Positions 1-8,335 of a DNA stretch of 64,000 bases are shown here, in pieces. Source of the DNA: Treponema putidum (GTDB taxonomy: Bacteria; Spirochaetota; Spirochaetia; Treponematales; Treponemataceae); NCBI RefSeq assembly GCF_000755145.1, contig NZ_CP009228.1, positions 2,732,914-2,796,913 on the forward strand. The letters run 5' to 3'. The position numbers and the translations under genes are program-made. Position 1 is the stretch's first letter; the number at the start of each line of letters is the position of its first letter. The notes beneath the pieces are model-generated. The model was not told where the DNA came from. It did no database searches and worked only from the letters and a program-made list of their open reading frames with translations.

Positions 1-291
1 TCCTGCAGAATCTATGTTTACATAGGCATAATGTCCTTCAGGTATGTACTCTATCGGATTTATGCCGTCAATTGCGGAATAAATAAGAAAACCTGCAACG
101 GGTAAAACCAATACAAGTAAAATAACTAAAAGAGTCATTCCGATTTTAAAAAAAATGCCGTGCTTTTTTTTGACTTTTACTTCTTTTTTTTCGGGTGTTT
201 TATTTTCTTCCGCTACAGTTTGATTATCGCTTTCTAAAGAGGCGGTTTCATCTTCTTTTTGATCTAATATTGTTTCCGGATTATCGCTCAT
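1..291 (-). CDS. Hypothetical membrane protein, N-terminal part (runs off left edge)
   Basis: This reading frame starts at ATG 291-289 and stays open to the left edge, so only about 97 N-terminal residues are visible. The protein begins MSDNPETILDQKEDE. It then has about 45 acidic, Glu/Lys-rich residues, a KVKKKHG basic patch, and one hydrophobic segment (GMTLLVILLVLVLPVAGFL, about residues 52-70), followed by an exported-looking region. The topology is a cytoplasmic tail, a single transmembrane anchor and an extracytoplasmic body. I do not recognise the family. It lies downstream of rpsD on the same strand, but the rpsD terminator hairpin separates them. Confidence 0.6.
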   Translation of the reverse strand, partial: MSDNPETILDQKEDETASLESDNQTVAEENKTPEKKEVKVKKKHGIFFKIGMTLLVILLVLVLPVAGFLIYSAIDGINPIEYIPEGHYAYVNIDSAG

Positions 292-377
292 CTAAATTCT
301 CCAAATTTAATTGTGTTCAACATTTTATATTTGATATTATAGAACTAAAGGAGCAAAAAATCAAGCATGAGAATAAT

Positions 378-410
378 AAAAAACGGCTCATTCTCAGGAT
401 GAGCCGTTTA
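378..410 (-). terminator. Rho-independent terminator of rpsD
   Basis: An 11-bp inverted repeat (AAACGGCTCAT at 381-391, ATGAGCCGTTT at 399-409) has a 7-nt loop. On the minus strand it is followed by a run of T. It lies 30 bases beyond the rpsD stop codon. Confidence 0.85.
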
Positions 411-439
411 TACAAGAACCTAAAACTTAAGTTTAAAAC

Positions 440-1060
440 TTAAGCTTTTCTTGAGTAGTATTCAACGACGTTCTGTATATTTCCTACGGGCTGAATATCT
501 GTAGGAACGGGCAAAATATTTACCGTAGCAGAAAGTTTTTCATCATCAATCGTGAGCCAAGAGCCTCTCGCATTTTGAGAAGTGCTCATATTATGACGGA
601 TAAGGTTTTGAATACCTTTTTTATTTTTTGTTGTGATAACATCGTTTACGCTTACGCACATCGAGGGAATGTTTACGGGCTTTCCGTTAATAAAAAAATA
701 AGCATGCGTGACCATTTGTCTGGCCTGTGCACGGCTGATAGCAAAGCCCATTCGATAAATCGTATTATCCAAACGCTGTTCCATCAAGGAAATCATATTA
801 TCACCGGTAACACCGGGCATTCGGCTTGCTTTTTTATATAAATTCGTAAACTGACGTTCCGAAATTCCATAAGCAAATCTGAATTTTTGTTTTTCCTTTA
901 ATTGTTCTCCATAAACAGAAGTCTTGCCCCGTTTTCTTGCGCCGCGTTCTTTTCCGGGACTGTTCGGCTTACGATCCAAAAGTTTGTCATATTTTGGGTT
1001 ACCGTAAATATTAACGCCGAGCCGTCTAACTGTTTTTCCTTTAGGCTGTCTAGTCGCCAT
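440..1060 (-). CDS. rpsD: 30S ribosomal protein S4
   Basis: Ribosomal protein S4 is a primary 16S rRNA binder that nucleates assembly of the 30S body. The 206-residue product has the normal bacterial length. The N-terminal domain carries the family pattern (YGEQLKEKQKFRFAYGISERQF, cited here as a 22-residue stretch at about 50-71). The S4 RNA-binding domain begins around residue 92 with MEQRLDNTIYRMGF and continues through GKPVNIPS. The ATG at 1060 has an AGAGGTG ribosome-binding site just upstream. The gene is monocistronic here, with its own promoter (1095-1123) and terminator (378-410), rather than sitting in the large ribosomal-protein cluster. As in other bacteria, S4 may autoregulate translation, but no such site can be shown from this sequence. 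Confidence 0.97.
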   Translation of the reverse strand: MATRQPKGKTVRRLGVNIYGNPKYDKLLDRKPNSPGKERGARKRGKTSVYGEQLKEKQKFRFAYGISERQFTNLYKKASRMPGVTGDNMISLMEQRLDNTIYRMGFAISRAQARQMVTHAYFFINGKPVNIPSMCVSVNDVITTKNKKGIQNLIRHNMSTSQNARGSWLTIDDEKLSATVNILPVPTDIQPVGNIQNVVEYYSRKA

Positions 1061-1094
1061 TCGTCACCTCTTATAAGAATAAAATAGATTTTTA

Positions 1095-1123
1095 AGCCTA
1101 TCAAAATCAGACTGTTTTGTCAA
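1095..1123 (-). promoter_or_regulatory. Promoter of rpsD
   Basis: On the minus strand a perfect -35 (TTGACA, 1123-1118) is followed by a 17-base spacer and a -10 TAGGCT (1100-1095). Predicted transcription starts about 30 bases before the rpsD start codon. Confidence 0.7.
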
Positions 1124-1171
1124 GTAATTAAAAATTATGGAAATAAAACAGTAAAATAGGCGGCAAATCTA

Positions 1172-1245
1172 TGCGCCCGACACGATTCGAACGTGCGACC
1201 TGCGGATTCGAAGTCCGATGCTCTATCCAGCTGAGCTACAGGCGC
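1172..1245 (-). tRNA. tRNA-Arg (anticodon TCG)
   Basis: The minus strand folds into a complete cloverleaf: acceptor GCGCCTG/CGGGCGC, D stem GCTC/GAGC, and a 7-base anticodon loop CTTCGAA giving anticodon TCG. The T loop is TTCGAAT. The CCA tail is not encoded. It is followed 32 bases later on the other flank by tRNA-His on the same strand. Confidence 0.95.
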
Positions 1246-1277
1246 AAAATAAACGGAGCCTTGTAAGTCCCGCATAG

Positions 1278-1350
1278 GGTGGGTAGTGGGATTTGAACCC
1301 ACGACAACCAGAACCACAATCTGGCGCTCTACCCCTGAACTATACCCACC
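1278..1350 (-). tRNA. tRNA-His (anticodon GTG)
   Basis: A full cloverleaf lies on the minus strand: acceptor GTGGGTA/TACCCAC, anticodon stem CCAGA/TCTGG and loop TTGTGGT with anticodon GTG. An extra encoded G precedes position 1 and pairs with C73, the diagnostic identity element of histidine tRNA. It forms a two-gene tRNA cluster with tRNA-Arg. Confidence 0.95.
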
Positions 1351-1432
1351 AATTGAGAGCTCATTATGCTAAAAAACTGAAAAAATGTCAAGGTCTTTTT
1401 TTACAAAATTAGACAAAGTTCAATTTTGAGCC

Positions 1433-1461
1433 TTGAAGACTTAAAAAAAATAGTGTATAAT
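1433..1461 (+). promoter_or_regulatory. Promoter of the 1491 gene
   Basis: TTGAAG (1433-1438), a 17-base spacer and a perfect TATAAT (1456-1461) lie 30 bases before the ATG. An AAGGAG ribosome-binding site is at 1479-1484. Confidence 0.75.
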
Positions 1462-1490
1462 TCTACTTAATAAATCAAAAGGAGATTTTT

Positions 1491-2048
1491 ATGTCAAATT
1501 TAAAAGCAATTGATCTTTTTGAAGCCTACGCTCAAAACAAACTTCCAATGGATCAAGGATACATCGTTTCATCTTTTTTTAAGGAAGATTCGGCCTACAG
1601 TGTTTATGAGGTAATTTCATATTCAACAGTAAAAGACATTTATATGACCGGCGACGGCTTAACATTCCAAACAAACGGAAAAAAACTTTTCCTCTTGGTA
1701 GAGCCCGCAAACTTCCCTCACAAGGCAACGGAACCGGTATTTAGAGATAAGAACTTTCAAGTACCATTGAGATTTAAGGAATCCAATATTTATACTGCAA
1801 AGAATCAGTCTACCATTATCTACAGTAAAAAACCTCAGGACGCTATTTCGGCTTTTACGGTAGTAAAACCTGTAGGAATTAACTTTGCATTCCTTTTTTA
1901 TCCTCTTCCCGACACATTTAAATCGATCGAACTTTTCTTTGAAAAAACATTAAATCAGGAAGCGGTTATCCCTGTAAGCGATGCAAAAAAAGTAGCAAAG
2001 GACTTTGCTGCCCTTTGCGAAAAAGTGCTGACTTGGCCTAAAGAATAA
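1491..2048 (+). CDS. Conserved hypothetical cytoplasmic protein (185 aa)
   Basis: The 185-residue soluble protein begins MSNLKAIDLFEAYAQ. It has no signal peptide or membrane segment and a mixed alpha/beta composition. I do not recognise its family or any catalytic motif. It is well supported as a gene. A near-consensus promoter and an AAGGAG site with 6-base spacing precede the ATG, and an 9-bp hairpin followed by T's ends it. It is transcribed alone and converges on the DsrE-family gene. No functional assignment is justified from the sequence. Confidence 0.85.
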   Translation: MSNLKAIDLFEAYAQNKLPMDQGYIVSSFFKEDSAYSVYEVISYSTVKDIYMTGDGLTFQTNGKKLFLLVEPANFPHKATEPVFRDKNFQVPLRFKESNIYTAKNQSTIIYSKKPQDAISAFTVVKPVGINFAFLFYPLPDTFKSIELFFEKTLNQEAVIPVSDAKKVAKDFAALCEKVLTWPKE

Positions 2049-2061
2049 TCAACATTTCAAG

Positions 2062-2098
2062 AGGTACCTATGATTAAGGACATCTTAGGTACCTTTTT
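2062..2098 (+). terminator. Terminator of the 1491 gene
   Basis: AGGTACCTA (2062-2070) is repeated inverted as TAGGTACCT (2086-2094), followed by a short T run at 2094-2098. It lies between two convergent genes. Confidence 0.75.
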
Positions 2099-2423
2099 AT
2101 TCTATTGTGTATTCGATAAAGCCTTCAGCTTTTCGGCTTATAATTTCGCCTATTCCGGCCCTGACGGTTCTTATATTTTTGTAATTTATATCGGGCATAT
2201 TTTGCCCCATCAGGGCGTTATGACACAAAGCAATATCAAGCCCTGAATCCGTAAAATCGTTTTCAAAATTTTCAAAATATTTTACAACATCACCGGCAAA
2301 AACAACTTCAATTTCGGCAGTGTCGCCCATTTCTTCACAATATCTTTTATAATTAGTTATCTTGTGCTTTAACTTGTCTATTAACTTAAACTTTTCAATC
2401 CTAAACAAAACCTTATAATGCAT
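2097..2423 (-). CDS. DsrE-family protein (108 aa)
   Basis: The 108-residue single-domain protein resembles the DsrE/DsrF-like family (COG1416 type) of small Rossmann-like folds related to sulfur-relay proteins. Recognisable features are the opening strand MHYKVLFRIE, the central AEIEVVFAGDVVKYF strand-helix, the CHNAL turn with a single cysteine at about residue 67, and the GIGEIISRKAEGFIEY C-terminus. Members of this group often lack proven enzymatic function. The cysteine is at the position usual for the family, but a sulfur-carrier role is only inference. It sits just 14 bases after the frameshifted gene upstream and may share its transcript. Confidence 0.65.
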   Translation of the reverse strand: MHYKVLFRIEKFKLIDKLKHKITNYKRYCEEMGDTAEIEVVFAGDVVKYFENFENDFTDSGLDIALCHNALMGQNMPDINYKNIRTVRAGIGEIISRKAEGFIEYTIE

Positions 2424-2437
2424 AATTCCTTCCTTGT

Positions 2438-3557
2438 TTATAAATCTTCAGCCGGTGGTATAGACGGCTCAGGCGGGGCTCTCCGCTTTGCATTCTGCTT
2501 TTCGATCTCGGCATCCAGGTCTTTAATATCGGATCTAATCAAAAATGGAGAGCCCATGGCAAAGACATTTCCGTCATCCATTATATAAAGAGGTAAATTT
2601 TCTAAAACAGAAAATTGTGCCTTAGGATAGGTATCGGGAGAAGCATGAGTTCCGGGGCCTGCTCCGCTAGGCATAAAACTTAAAGATAGGCCTTGGGTAT
2701 TTTCAGCACTTGCATTCGAAAAAGTTGTGTATTTTCCCTTTTCATAATTGCGTAAAATACTGCCTGTATTAGTAACGCATGAATAAACAAGGCTGCCTCT
2801 TTTTAAAAGACGGGGAAATTCACAGCTAATTCCGTCATTCATCTGCACAATCACCTTTTTATCATTATACTCAAGGTCATCCAGCCAGTACCGGAATCTG
2901 ATATAATCGTCTCCGCTAAAAAAGTAAGCATCTATTGAAGCGGGAGCTTCATTAGGATAAAGAAGGATACCGTCAGGACTGCCCTGCTCTATCCAAAAAC
3001 CGTCCAAGAGGTTCCTTTTGCCGGCGAGGAAATTTGCAGAATTTTCATCTTTTGGTTCTAAAAGATTATCCGAGCTTTCTTTTTTTATCTCATAAGGAAT
3101 TTTTTTATAAAATGAAGTAAAAAATAGTTTTTTCTATACATACGGGAAAAACAACGGCTTTTTTAACATAAGGGTAGCTTATTCTTAAATAAAATTGAGT
3201 TTTAGAATCTTCGACAGCTTCTATAGAGGAAGAAAAATTCCCCATTTTTTCGTACACAAAGCGGTAATAAGGCTTTAAAACAACTCTCATATTAAGAGAA
3301 TCTTTTTCAATGTCTCGTGAAAATTCTATAAACCGCCCCCCGTTCTCCCAGATTCCCTCAATATCAAGAGCATTTTCGGGGAAGGCAGTTCCGGTATTTT
3401 CTTGGCCAAAAAGACTAAGGGCCGGCCCAAAAAGGGTAAAGGCCGGCCAAAAAAGATTGAGGGCTGGCCCAAAAATATTGAAAGCTGGCCCAAAAAGGTT
3501 AAGGGCTATAAAAAGACTCAATATAAGGCCGAATTGCCGAAAAAAGCGTTTTTTCAT
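2438..3557 (-). pseudogene. Exported hypothetical protein, broken by a frameshift
   Basis: Two reading frames together look like one exported protein of about 370 residues. The first (3557 to 3105) has an N-terminal signal segment with five 7-residue repeats, then a domain opening IEGIWENGGRFIEF. The second (ending 2438) has no convincing start: its first usable codon is TTG 3007, yet it is open back to TAG at 3136-3134. The frames therefore overlap only at 3105-3136, within A6, T6 and A7 runs. The second half (DGFWIEQGSPDGILLYPNEA) resembles the first half (EGIWENGGRFIEFSRD), suggesting two copies of one domain in a single ancestral protein. Net loss of one base, or gain of two, joins the frames. 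Family unknown. A real pseudogene, a sequencing error, or two adjacent genes are all possible. Confidence 0.55.
3403..3507 (-). repeat. Five 21-bp tandem repeats in a signal-peptide region
   Basis: Five consecutive 21-bp units (boundaries at 3403, 3424, 3445, 3466, 3487; core GGCCCAAAAAGGTTAAGGGCT on the plus strand, quoted over 21 bases only as a consensus) code for the heptapeptides NLFGPAF, NIFGPAL, NLFWPAF, TLFGPAL, SLFGQEN. They directly follow the MKKRFFRQFGLILSLFIAL signal segment. Units differ by several substitutions, so the array is not freshly expanded. Confidence 0.85.
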
Positions 3558-3581
3558 AGGCTCCTCCCTGATTAAAAAAAC

Positions 3582-4514
3582 TTAATAAGGTTCACCGTCA
3601 GCCTTAGGGGCTGCCGAATTTTTACTGAAAAGAACAAGGGCTATCAAGGTTACCATATAAGGGAAAATTTTAAGCCAAACCGGAGGAATAATACTCAAGG
3701 AAGGGATAACCTGAGAGACATTTGCAACAGTACGGGCAAAACCGAAAAAGAAAGTTGCGCCCAAGATGCCTAAGGGCTTCCACTGACCGAAGATTAAAGC
3801 TGCAAGGGCTAAAAAGCCCAGACCGTCAACACTCCCGTTAAATTCACCCGAATAGGTTACAAGAATAACGGCCCCGCCCAAACCGGCCAAAGCCCCGCTC
3901 GCACATACGGCAAAATAGCGCATCTTATGAACATTTACACCGGCACTGGCCACGGCCGAAGGATGCTCTCCGCAGGCTCTGAGTCTAAGGCCGAATGAGG
4001 TCTTGTAAAGTAAAAACCAAGAAAAAACCAAAATAGCCAAAATAAGCCATGTACTCCAATAACTTTGGGAAAAGAATAGAGGACCTAAAACAGGAATATT
4101 TGCCAAGCCCGGGATATCTTTTCTTATTATGCCGTTTACACGGACATTTCCCGAACCTAGAATGGCTCTTGCAGTATAGACCGTCAAGGCTGCAGCCAGC
4201 ATATTTATAGCAGTACCGCTTATAATCTGATCAGCCTTTAATGTAATTGAGGCAAAGGCATGTAAAAGAGAAGATAAGATTCCCATGATTACGGCAGCTA
4301 AAAGGCCTATGGGTATAAGAAGCCCTGAGGGTATCAAGCCTTCTAAAAGATGTATGGTAATAGCTGCAGCAAAGCTGCCTACAAGCATGAGGCCTTCAAG
4401 CCCTAAATTTACTACACCGCTCCTTTCACTATAAAGACCGCCTAAAGAAGTAACTAAAAGCGGAATTGTATATGCTATAACATAGGGAAATATAGAAGTT
4501 AAAGTATACCACAT
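3582..4514 (-). CDS. pnrE: Nucleoside ABC transporter permease (COG1079 type)
   Basis: This 310-residue inner-membrane permease has about eight hydrophobic segments. It carries the family signature near the N-terminus (GGLYSERSGVVNLGLEGLML, residues 25-44) and the cytoplasmic coupling loop LRACGEHPSAVASAGVNV around residue 178. It pairs with the adjacent COG4603-type permease to form the channel of a BmpA-type nucleoside importer. It is last in the pnrA-C-D-E order, two bases after the previous stop. The pnr names follow the T. pallidum purine-nucleoside system; substrate specificity is inferred from family and from the linked TmpC/PnrA-like lipoprotein. Confidence 0.85.
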   Translation of the reverse strand: MWYTLTSIFPYVIAYTIPLLVTSLGGLYSERSGVVNLGLEGLMLVGSFAAAITIHLLEGLIPSGLLIPIGLLAAVIMGILSSLLHAFASITLKADQIISGTAINMLAAALTVYTARAILGSGNVRVNGIIRKDIPGLANIPVLGPLFFSQSYWSTWLILAILVFSWFLLYKTSFGLRLRACGEHPSAVASAGVNVHKMRYFAVCASGALAGLGGAVILVTYSGEFNGSVDGLGFLALAALIFGQWKPLGILGATFFFGFARTVANVSQVIPSLSIIPPVWLKIFPYMVTLIALVLFSKNSAAPKADGEPY

Positions 4515-4516
4515 AG

Positions 4517-5614
4517 TTAATTCGCCTCCTTGACGGTTTTTTCCTTATTTTTTTGGATTTTAGACCAAAATTTCTTTAGCAATAAACTTGTAGCCGTAAA
4601 ATATATAATAACGGCAATGATAGTATCGGCTATTTCGGGCGGTACATTTGTGTTGGCACTCATAAAGCCCTTTCCTACATGGAGAACGCCGAAAAATATG
4701 GAACTTAAAGCAACACCGATGGAATTTCCGGCACCTAAAAGAGCTACAGCTATTCCGTCAAAACCTTGCGAGGGTAAAACACCTATCTGCATGTTAAGGG
4801 AATAACCGGCATAATAGGTTAAACCGGCAAGACCTGAAAGAGCTCCGGCAATCATCATCGAAAAGATAATATTTCTGTTTACTTTGATGCCTGCATATTC
4901 CGCCCCACTTTTATTATATCCTGCAGCTTTTAATTCAAAACCCAGAGTCGTTTTATCCAATATTATTTTTACAAGAATAATCCCTAAAACACCTAAAAAT
5001 ATGCCGTAATTTATATACTCGCTTCCGAAGAGATTACTCAGCCACTCGGCCCTCAATGTGTGCTCTACTGCAATGGAGCGGCTTTCGGTTTCGATAAATT
5101 CGGTCTTTAGATAACCTTGAACCGAATAATAAACTATCCAATAGGCTATCCAGTTCATCATTATGGTAGAAACAACCTCATGTACATTGAATACGGCTTT
5201 TAAAAGCCCCGGCAAAGCAGCCCAAAGAGCTCCTCCAATCATGGCGGCTATTATTAAAACAAGCAATAAAACGGGACGAGGAAGTGAACTGTTTAAGGCT
5301 ATAAAGGTAGCACAAAGGCCTCCAATGAGCATCTGCCCTGAAGCCCCTATATTAAAAAGACCTGTTTTAAAAGCAAAGCTGACCGAAAGCCCTACAAACA
5401 AGAGAATCGTGGCCGTTGCAAGGGTGTTTCCTATACGTTCTATATTCATTAGACCGCCCCGGAAAAGGTAGGAAAAAGCCGAAAAAGGATTTGTTCCTAA
5501 AACAGCTATAAAAACGGCTCCTGCAATAAGGCCGAGTAAAACAGCGGAAAAACTTATAATAAAATTGTTTTCGGCTATATTAAAGTCTTTAAATTGTATT
5601 TTAAGCTTACTCAT
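4517..5614 (-). CDS. pnrD: Nucleoside ABC transporter permease (COG4603 type)
   Basis: This 365-residue polytopic membrane protein has eight to ten hydrophobic segments. Diagnostic stretches are GTNPFSAFSYLFRGG near residue 40, SVSFAFKTGLFNIGASGQML near residue 78 and the coupling loop LKAAGYNKSGAEYAGIKVN near residue 225. It is the partner permease to the 310-residue product downstream. Its ATG overlaps the end of the ATPase gene by 8 bases, which implies translational coupling. The lysine-rich C-terminus (KIQKNKEKTVKEAN) is cytoplasmic. Confidence 0.85.
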   Translation of the reverse strand: MSKLKIQFKDFNIAENNFIISFSAVLLGLIAGAVFIAVLGTNPFSAFSYLFRGGLMNIERIGNTLATATILLFVGLSVSFAFKTGLFNIGASGQMLIGGLCATFIALNSSLPRPVLLLVLIIAAMIGGALWAALPGLLKAVFNVHEVVSTIMMNWIAYWIVYYSVQGYLKTEFIETESRSIAVEHTLRAEWLSNLFGSEYINYGIFLGVLGIILVKIILDKTTLGFELKAAGYNKSGAEYAGIKVNRNIIFSMMIAGALSGLAGLTYYAGYSLNMQIGVLPSQGFDGIAVALLGAGNSIGVALSSIFFGVLHVGKGFMSANTNVPPEIADTIIAVIIYFTATSLLLKKFWSKIQKNKEKTVKEAN

Positions 5615-7130
5615 TCTTTCCTCCCATACCTGCCATCATAAGCCCTACTTCTTCGGCGGTGGTTTGTTCGGGGCGTACGATTCCGCTTAAAGAGCCCCTG
5701 TGCATGACGGCTATTCTGTCTGAAAGATTAAATATTTCATCAAGTTCAAAGGAAATTAAAAGAACCGCTCTCCCGTTATCTCTGTGCTTTACAAGTTCCT
5801 TGTGGATAGATTCTATGGCACCGACGTCAAGTCCTCTCGTAGGGTTTACCGCTATTAAAAGATGGGGATCAAGGGTAATTTCTCTTCCTAAAATCGCCTT
5901 CTGCTGGTTACCTCCGCTTAAATCTCCTGCCTTGGATTCTATACCGTAACCTGAGCGGACATCAAAGGCTTCGCTGATTTTTTGGGCAAAGTTTTTGATT
6001 TTTTCCTTGTTTAAAAACCCGTGCTTTTGGAAGTTTTTTGTGTAATAGGATTTTATAACCATATTTTCCGCTATGGAGTATTGTAAAACAAGGCCGTGTT
6101 TTTGTCTGTCTTCGGGAACATGTCCTAAGCCCTTTTCAGCTCTCTCCCTTACGGAAAGGTTTGTAATATCTTTTCCTGCCAAAATTATACTGCCTGACTC
6201 GGACGGCATTAGCCCTGAAAGCGCATAAACAAGTTCGCTTTGACCGTTTCCGTCTACACCGGCTATGCCTACAATTTCCCCTGCCCTGACCTCAAGGGAA
6301 AAGTCTCTTACGGCAGGCAATCTTTTTTCTTTTAATACGTTTAAGCCCTTAATTTCAAGAATAGGTTCCCCCGGATTTGAAAGCCCTTTTGGAACCTTAA
6401 AATCTACAGGCCTACCCACCATTTTGGAGGCAAGTTCATTTTTGGTAGTAGAAGCTACATCAACCACATCTATGAGTTTTCCCCGCCTTATGACCGTACA
6501 CTTGTCGGCTACATCCAAAATTTCCTGCAATTTATGGGTAATAAGAATTATAGCCTTACCTTCTGCGGCAAGGTTACGCATAATCTGCATAAGTTCGCTT
6601 ATTTCTTGAGGGGTTAAAACTGCCGTGGGCTCATCAAAGATGAGAATGTCGGCATTCCTATAAAGCATTTTTAATATTTCAACCCTTTGCTGCATACCTA
6701 CGGTGATATTACTTATAATAGCATCAGGTTCAATAAAAAGACCGTATTTATCGCTTAATTCTTTTATGCGCTTTTCGGCTTCTTTTTTGTTTAGGATAAA
6801 ACCGCCTTCTTTACCCAAAATGATATTTTCAGTTACGGTAAAATTATGGATGAGCTTAAAATGCTGATGCACCATTCCTATCCCCAGATCGTTTGCATCG
6901 TTAGGGCTGTTTATTTTTACCTTGTTTCCCTTTACATAGATTTCTCCTTTATCGGCATGATAAAGGCCGAAAAGGATACTCATCAGAGTAGATTTTCCCG
7001 CTCCGTTTTCTCCCAAAATTGCGTGTATCTCTCCCTTTTTAACGCATAGGCTTATATCATCGTTTGCAACAATTCCGGGAAATTCCTTGCGGATATTTCT
7101 CATTTCAATCACATAATCACTCTGGGGCAA
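5607..7130 (-). CDS. pnrC: Nucleoside ABC transporter ATP-binding protein, two ABC domains
   Basis: The protein has two fused ABC domains of the sugar/nucleoside (COG3845) type and powers the pnrD/pnrE permease pair. Domain 1 has Walker A GENGAGKST and Walker B ILIFDEPTAVLTP. Domain 2 has the relaxed P-loop GVDGNGQSE, signature LSGGNQQKAILGRE and the family's atypical Walker B LLIAVNPTRGLD, where the usual acidic residue is replaced. I place the start at TTG 7130, giving 507 residues (LPQSDYVIEMRNIRKEF). GAGGAG lies 6 bases upstream of it, whereas the earlier ATG at 7163 is buried in the 7158-7185 hairpin and has no ribosome-binding site. Confidence 0.88.
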   Translation of the reverse strand: MPQSDYVIEMRNIRKEFPGIVANDDISLCVKKGEIHAILGENGAGKSTLMSILFGLYHADKGEIYVKGNKVKINSPNDANDLGIGMVHQHFKLIHNFTVTENIILGKEGGFILNKKEAEKRIKELSDKYGLFIEPDAIISNITVGMQQRVEILKMLYRNADILIFDEPTAVLTPQEISELMQIMRNLAAEGKAIILITHKLQEILDVADKCTVIRRGKLIDVVDVASTTKNELASKMVGRPVDFKVPKGLSNPGEPILEIKGLNVLKEKRLPAVRDFSLEVRAGEIVGIAGVDGNGQSELVYALSGLMPSESGSIILAGKDITNLSVRERAEKGLGHVPEDRQKHGLVLQYSIAENMVIKSYYTKNFQKHGFLNKEKIKNFAQKISEAFDVRSGYGIESKAGDLSGGNQQKAILGREITLDPHLLIAVNPTRGLDVGAIESIHKELVKHRDNGRAVLLISFELDEIFNLSDRIAVMHRGSLSGIVRPEQTTAEEVGLMMAGMGGKNE

Positions 7131-7157
7131 TTTGAACTCCTCAAAAAATAAGAAACT

Positions 7158-7226
7158 GCCCATCTTTTTAATTTTAAAGATGGGCTTTAGTTTTTGGGCA
7201 TCTTCTAAAAAACTGAAGTTTTTAGA
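7158..7226 (-). other. Tandem intercistronic hairpins between pnrA and pnrC
   Basis: A perfect 10-bp stem (GCCCATCTTT 7158-7167, AAAGATGGGC 7176-7185) is preceded in the transcript by a second stem at 7204-7226 (TCTAAAAAC/GTTTTTTAG type). Neither has a clean U-run. They probably protect the 3' end of abundant pnrA mRNA or reduce read-through into the transporter genes. Confidence 0.6.
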
Positions 7227-7235
7227 GGTTCCCTT

Positions 7236-8309
7236 TTATTTAAATAAATCACCTTGAACTGCACTTACTACAATCTCTCCGTTCTTTATTTTTTGATAAA
7301 TCTCATTTACTTTTTGCTGTACATCATCAGAAAGGTTTGGATTTTTCAACGGAATTCCTACACCGTTTTCTTTTACAGAGAACAATAATGAGCGTCCGCC
7401 CGTGAAAGTTCCGTTCAATTCTTCCTTAATCATGTCGTATGAAGCTTTATCAAGATATTTCATAGCAGATGTAAGAATTACAGAAGAGCCGTCTCCTATT
7501 ATTCCTTCTGCATATTGATCAACATCTACACCTACAACCCAAACTTTTTTTCCTGCCTGAGTTCTGGTTTTAGCTTCGTTTATAACACCTACGCCTACAC
7601 CGCCTGCTGCAGCATGGATTACTGTAACACCCTTATCATACATAGAAGCGGCAAGCTGCTGGCCTGCAGCAATATCTGAAAAGCTGCCCTGATAGATGAA
7701 GTTTTCAGGGTAGATTTCAATTTTAGTACCTAGGTTTTCGTTGGCATATTTAATACCTTGCTGCCATCCCCAGTTAAATTTTTGTACTGCAGGGATTTCC
7801 ATACCGCCGATAAAACCGAAATTTCCGGTCTTTTGCTGTAAAGCAGCGGCAACACCTGCCAAGAAACCGGCTTCATTTTCTAAAAAGCTGATACCTATTG
7901 TATTAGGTCCGTTTTGGGCATCATATGCATCGGCAGGATGAGCATTTCCGTCGATTATGATGAACTTGGCATCCTTGTACTTGGACTGGGCCTTAAATAC
8001 AGCCGTCTCAAATTTAAATCCGGGACAAATAATAAATTTATATCCTGAATCGTAGAGGTTTGAGATTTCTTTGATGTAGTCGGCTTCGGTTGTTCCGACA
8101 GGTTTTAAATATTTAACCTTTACACCAAGATCTTTTTCGGCTTTTTTAATACCTTCCCAAGTTCCTTGGTTAAAGGATTTATCGTCTATAGTTCCGGCAT
8201 CCGTAACCATACCGACCATCAAAGCCTTTTTGCCTTCTTCCTTGGTGCAAGAAATCAGCACACCGGCAATTAGAAGACAACCGATAAAAATCTTAAAAAT
8301 ATTTTTCAT
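7236..8309 (-). CDS. pnrA: Nucleoside-binding lipoprotein of the BmpA/TmpC family
   Basis: This 357-residue periplasmic substrate-binding lipoprotein has a signal peptide ending in a lipobox LISC with the lipid-bearing cysteine at residue 21. The mature protein shows the Bmp family pattern: MVGMVTDAGTIDDKSFNQGTW near the start, IIICPGFKFE region, and GISFLENEAGFLAG near residue 140. It matches the T. pallidum TmpC/PnrA class, which binds purine nucleosides. It is first in the pnr operon, with a perfect consensus promoter upstream, as expected for a binding protein made in excess over its permeases. Asp/Phe residues of the ligand pocket (for example the DDKSFN motif) are present. Confidence 0.93.
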   Translation of the reverse strand: MKNIFKIFIGCLLIAGVLISCTKEEGKKALMVGMVTDAGTIDDKSFNQGTWEGIKKAEKDLGVKVKYLKPVGTTEADYIKEISNLYDSGYKFIICPGFKFETAVFKAQSKYKDAKFIIIDGNAHPADAYDAQNGPNTIGISFLENEAGFLAGVAAALQQKTGNFGFIGGMEIPAVQKFNWGWQQGIKYANENLGTKIEIYPENFIYQGSFSDIAAGQQLAASMYDKGVTVIHAAAGGVGVGVINEAKTRTQAGKKVWVVGVDVDQYAEGIIGDGSSVILTSAMKYLDKASYDMIKEELNGTFTGGRSLLFSVKENGVGIPLKNPNLSDDVQQKVNEIYQKIKNGEIVVSAVQGDLFK

Positions 8310-8335
8310 AGAAACTCCTTTTTGTATGCTAAACT

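Noticed and set aside
575..841. 88-codon plus-strand frame opposite rpsD
   Set aside because: It is antisense to a conserved ribosomal protein gene, with no ribosome-binding site or promoter.
1135..1317. Short minus-strand frame across the two tRNA genes
   Set aside because: It is fully explained by tRNA-Arg and tRNA-His sequence.
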